From: an uncultured Lachnospiraceae bacterium
GTDB taxonomy: Bacteria; Bacillota; Clostridia; Lachnospirales; Lachnospiraceae
Length of the DNA stretch: 17,974 nucleotides
Assembly (NCBI GenBank): GCA_947003375.1
Contig: CAMQOJ010000024.1
Span: 1 to 17,974 of the forward strand
Direction: 5' to 3'
Shown: one piece after another, positions 15,454 through 17,974 of the stretch
How the letters are laid out: each line of letters opens with the position of its first letter
Numbering within the stretch: the stretch's first letter is position 1
The notes under the pieces: generated by a model
What the model was told of the DNA's origin: nothing
Database searches by the model: none
What the model saw: only the letters and a program-made list of their open reading frames with translations
Translations under genes and position numbers: made by a program

Positions 15454-16490
15454 AAAAAAGCATTCCGGTGAAAAAAATAATATGGAATACCCTTTTTCTG
15501 GCCGCGGTCTTCGGGCTCACCATCTACGGCGTCTTCCACGGGGAGGATCTGGAAGCCATGACGGGTGCCATCCGGGAAGCGGACATGCGCTGGCTGATTC
15601 CCGGACTGGCGCTGGTACTGGTCTTCATCTGGGGAGAGTCCATCATCCTCTGGCATATGCTGGCCTCCTTCGGCATCCGACTGAGGAAGCGGATCTGTTT
15701 CCTGTTCTCCTCGGCGGGGTTCTTTTTCAGTTGCATCACGCCCTCTGCCAGCGGCGGCCAGCCCGCCCAGGTCTATTTCATGAAAAAGGAGAAGATACCC
15801 ATCCCGGTGGCTGCGGTGATACTGATGGTGGTGACCATCACCTACAAGCTGGTGCTGGTGGTGATCGGGGCTGGCGTGGTGTGCTTCGGCCGGGGCTTCA
15901 TGCACCGCTATCTGGAGGAGATCCTCCCGGTATTCTACCTGGGGCTGTCGCTGAACGTGTTCTGCGTGGCCTTCATGACGCTGCTGGTGTTCTGCCCGTC
16001 CCTGACGGAGTTCTTCCTGTGCAAAGGCCTGGCTTTGCTGGAGCGGCTGCGGTTCGTGAGGCATAAGGAAGAGCGGGGCAGGAAACTGGGGAAATCCATG
16101 GAGGTGTACGGGGAGACGGCGCTGTACCTGAAGCGGAACGTGGGCCTGATCTTCCGGGTGATCCTGATCACCTTTGTGCAGCGGATGGCCCTGTTCTTCG
16201 TGACATGGACAGTGTACCAGGCTTTCGGGATGTCCGGCACGCCCCTGTGGGATGTGGTGTTACTGCAGGCGGTGATATCCGTCTCCGTGGATATGCTGCC
16301 CCTTCCGGGAGGCATGGGGATCAGCGAGGCGCTGTTCATGACCATCTTCGCGCCGGTGTTCGGAACGGTGCTGCTGCCGGCCATGGTCCTGTCCAGGGGG
16401 ATGGGGTATTACGGGGAGCTTCTGGTCAGTGCGGTCTTCACCATCGTGGCCCAGTTGTACTACATGTTCCGGCGGGAGCGGCAGACTTGA
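15423..16490 (+). CDS. Flippase-like membrane protein, lysylphosphatidylglycerol synthase TM domain (UPF0104)
   Basis: 355 residues with about eight membrane segments. Family signatures are TPSASGGQPAQVYFMKKEKIP (from Thr106) and MLPLPGGMGISEALF (from about Leu292), which mark the membrane (flippase) domain of MprF and the AglD/YbhN-like proteins. The cytosolic aminoacyl-transferase domain of full MprF is absent, so this is not a complete lysyl-PG synthase. It probably moves a lipid across the membrane or assists a lipid-modifying partner. The GTG start at 15423 has GGAGGA about 8 bases upstream and lies within the end of the PAP2 gene. A second GTG at 15450 is a less likely start. Overlap with PAP2 and proximity to pssA-psd suggest a lipid-related role. 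Confidence 0.9.
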   Translation: MGAWKKGIPVKKSIPVKKIIWNTLFLAAVFGLTIYGVFHGEDLEAMTGAIREADMRWLIPGLALVLVFIWGESIILWHMLASFGIRLRKRICFLFSSAGFFFSCITPSASGGQPAQVYFMKKEKIPIPVAAVILMVVTITYKLVLVVIGAGVVCFGRGFMHRYLEEILPVFYLGLSLNVFCVAFMTLLVFCPSLTEFFLCKGLALLERLRFVRHKEERGRKLGKSMEVYGETALYLKRNVGLIFRVILITFVQRMALFFVTWTVYQAFGMSGTPLWDVVLLQAVISVSVDMLPLPGGMGISEALFMTIFAPVFGTVLLPAMVLSRGMGYYGELLVSAVFTIVAQLYYMFRRERQT

Positions 16491-16646
16491 GGATTCCGGC
16501 GGCAAAAGCTAATAGATTGGACAGATTCTGCCGATATATACTTTGTACTATTTTTACCTTGGGGGCCATGCCGTCGGGCGGGCCTGAGCGTATGGATTAC
16601 AGGAGGATATTTCGGGAGTCGGGGAGAAATGTGAGGAGGGTTTCCT

Positions 16647-17303
16647 GTGATAGGATTTTATGATTATACGGTGATACTGACATATATCAGCTTCATATCC
16701 GCGGTGGCGGGGATTTTCTGCGCCAGCTCCAGGCAGCTGCAGTGGGCGATTTTCTTCCTGGCCTTTTCCGGGTTCTGCGACATGTTCGACGGGAAGATTG
16801 CCAGGACCAAGAAGAACCGGACGGAGGACGAGGAGAGCTTCGGAATCCAGATAGATTCTCTGTGCGATATCGTCTGCTTCGGGGTGCTGCCCATCGTGAT
16901 CTGCTACAGGCTGGGGATGGACCGCATCTATGGGATGGCGATTTTGGCACTGTACGGGCTGGCAGGGCTGATACGGCTGGGGTATTTCAATGTGATGGAG
17001 GCCAAGCGCCAGAGGGAAGAAGGGGGGGCGCGTAAGTATTATCAGGGGCTGCCCATCACTTCCATGGCGATCGCGCTGCCGCTCCTGTTCGTGGTATCCC
17101 CCCTGTTCCCCACCCACGGGGCTTTCATCGCAGTGCTGCATATCGTGGTGGCGCTGGTGGGGTTTCTGTTCATTTTGAATTTCCGGCTCCGGAAGCCTAA
17201 CGTGAAGCAGGTGCTGCTGATTGTGGCGGCGGTGGCGCTGGCGGTGGTGGTGATCCTCTTCGCATGGCATAGCTGGAGGAATCTGCTGAAGGGGCACATA
17301 TGA
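16647..17303 (+). CDS. pssA: CDP-diacylglycerol-serine O-phosphatidyltransferase
   Basis: 218 residues, multi-pass membrane enzyme. The CDP-alcohol phosphatidyltransferase motif is complete: Asp45, Asp48, Gly49, Ala52, Arg53, Gly66, Asp70 and Asp74 (DMFDGKIAR, then FGIQIDSLCD). The family makes phospholipids from CDP-diacylglycerol and an alcohol; serine is assigned because a phosphatidylserine decarboxylase gene follows 57 bases later. The spacing between Ala-Arg and the Gly of the second half is 12 residues, longer than the 8 of the standard motif; I recall this as usual in clostridial PssA but cannot check it. The GTG start has GAGGAGGG 6 bases upstream. A run of seven G at 17022-17028 lies in the gene and the frame stays intact through KYYQGLPITS. 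The product is phosphatidylserine, made at the inner membrane face. Confidence 0.92.
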   Translation: MIGFYDYTVILTYISFISAVAGIFCASSRQLQWAIFFLAFSGFCDMFDGKIARTKKNRTEDEESFGIQIDSLCDIVCFGVLPIVICYRLGMDRIYGMAILALYGLAGLIRLGYFNVMEAKRQREEGGARKYYQGLPITSMAIALPLLFVVSPLFPTHGAFIAVLHIVVALVGFLFILNFRLRKPNVKQVLLIVAAVALAVVVILFAWHSWRNLLKGHI

Positions 17304-17360
17304 GGTTACGGCAGGCATAGGGGCCTGGAAGGGGCTGCGGGCGCAGGGAAAGGAGCGTTT

Positions 17361-17974
17361 ATGGGTTCGGTGGTAGTGGACAGGAAAGGTACGATCGTGG
17401 AGGCGGGCTCCCTGCAGGATGCCCTTCTGGAGGGGCTCTATGGCCATGTGCCCGGCAGGGCGCTGGTGAAGCTCCTGGTGTCCCCGGCGGTCTCGAGACT
17501 GGCAGGGGCCTTTTTGGATTCCGGGCTCTCAAGGGGGCTGATTCCCCGGTTCATCCGCAGCCATTCCATCGACATGGCGGATTACCGGAAGCAGGCATAT
17601 GCCTCCTACAATGAGTTCTTTACCAGGAGGCTGGCCCCGGGGGCGCGGAGGTTAGACCCCTGCCCGGAGGCTCTGGTGAGCCCCTGTGACGGCAGGCTCA
17701 CGGTCTATCCTGTAGACAATCAGTGCGAATTTACAATCAAACATACACGGTATACAGTGCAGAGCCTCCTGCGGGACTATCGGCTGGCCGCGAGGTATGC
17801 CGGGGGGTATGTGTGGGTGTTCCGGCTGTGCGTGGAGGACTACCATCGGTATATCTATGTGGACAACGGCAGGGCATCAGAGCCCGTGCGGATTCCCGGG
17901 GTGCTGCACACGGTGAATCCGGTGGCCAACGACCATTTCCCCGTGTACAAGGAGAACGCCAGGGAATACTGCAC
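17361..17974 (+). CDS. psd: Phosphatidylserine decarboxylase, 3' truncated by window edge
   Basis: Translating from ATG 17361, which has AAAGGAG about 6 bases upstream, gives 204 residues open to the right edge. Family motifs in order are SYNEFFTRRLAPGAR, SPCDGRL with Asp110, FRLCVEDYHRYIY with His162, and GVLHTVNPVAN followed by PVYKENAREY. Asp and His are two members of the Asp-His-Ser triad that self-cleaves the proenzyme. The Ser site (LGST/GGST-type), which becomes the pyruvoyl group, lies beyond the window. The N-terminal part resembles the longer clostridial class rather than the short Bacillus-like form. The enzyme converts phosphatidylserine from PssA into phosphatidylethanolamine at the membrane. 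It is the fourth gene of the lipid cluster and probably co-transcribed. Confidence 0.93.
   Translation, partial: MGSVVVDRKGTIVEAGSLQDALLEGLYGHVPGRALVKLLVSPAVSRLAGAFLDSGLSRGLIPRFIRSHSIDMADYRKQAYASYNEFFTRRLAPGARRLDPCPEALVSPCDGRLTVYPVDNQCEFTIKHTRYTVQSLLRDYRLAARYAGGYVWVFRLCVEDYHRYIYVDNGRASEPVRIPGVLHTVNPVANDHFPVYKENAREYC

Noticed and set aside
16517..16551. Possible promoter before pssA (TGGACA at 16518 with TATACT at 16537 or TACTAT at 16546).
   Set aside because: The spacers are 13 and 22 bases, outside the workable range, so I do not call it; the 156-base gap otherwise shows only AT-rich sequence and the pssA ribosome site.
16554..17447. A 297-codon minus-strand frame opposite pssA and the start of psd.
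   Set aside because: It is His/Gln/Pro-rich low-information sequence, while both plus-strand genes carry complete family motifs.

Overview
The window looks like a chromosomal segment of a Gram-positive anaerobe of the class Clostridia, most likely a GC-rich gut member of the Lachnospiraceae. The basis is a YesM/YesN two-component pair beside a carbohydrate ABC transporter without its own ATPase, a diacyl lipoprotein-type solute-binding protein, AGGAGG ribosome binding sites with frequent GTG/TTG starts, and a clostridial-type pssA-psd pair. The species is inferred, not shown.

Layout. (1) Positions 1-1957 hold the 3' part of a GH38 alpha-mannosidase-type gene whose catalytic N-terminus lies outside the window. 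(2) A convergent gene on the minus strand (2008-2631) encodes a small DUF4190-like membrane protein with its own clear promoter. (3) From 2762 to about 12.4 kb runs a carbohydrate-utilisation block on the plus strand: a good promoter, a YesM-type sensor histidine kinase (2926-4651) that is frameshifted in a run of seven G, an overlapping YesN-type AraC-family response regulator, then a promoter with an inverted repeat, a lipoprotein solute-binding protein, an internal terminator, two permeases and a GH106-type alpha-L-rhamnosidase. A GH127/DUF1680 beta-L-arabinofuranosidase-like gene with its own promoter candidate follows (12597-14510). (4) After a strong hairpin at 14558-14607 the content changes to membrane-lipid genes: a PAP2-family phosphatase, a lysylphosphatidylglycerol-synthase-type (flippase-like) membrane protein, pssA, and psd, which runs off the right edge.

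How it works together. The kinase and regulator should sense an extracellular glycan signal and switch on the transporter and glycosidases. The binding protein and two permeases would import oligosaccharides powered by an ATPase encoded elsewhere (MsmX-type). The glycosidases carry no visible export signal, so they probably trim rhamnose, arabinofuranose and perhaps mannose residues inside the cell, which fits pectin-like or glycoprotein-derived plant glycans. In the second block PssA makes phosphatidylserine and Psd converts it to phosphatidylethanolamine; the PAP2 and flippase-like proteins probably handle related lipids or lipid carriers.

Most notable points: the G7 frameshift in an otherwise intact kinase, repeated TGTGAA motifs in two gaps of the sugar block (candidate regulator sites), the inverted repeat centred on the binding-protein -35 element, and the compact four-gene lipid cluster. 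No tRNA, rRNA, CRISPR array, insertion sequence or phage gene was seen. No stretch over 300 bases lacks a gene.
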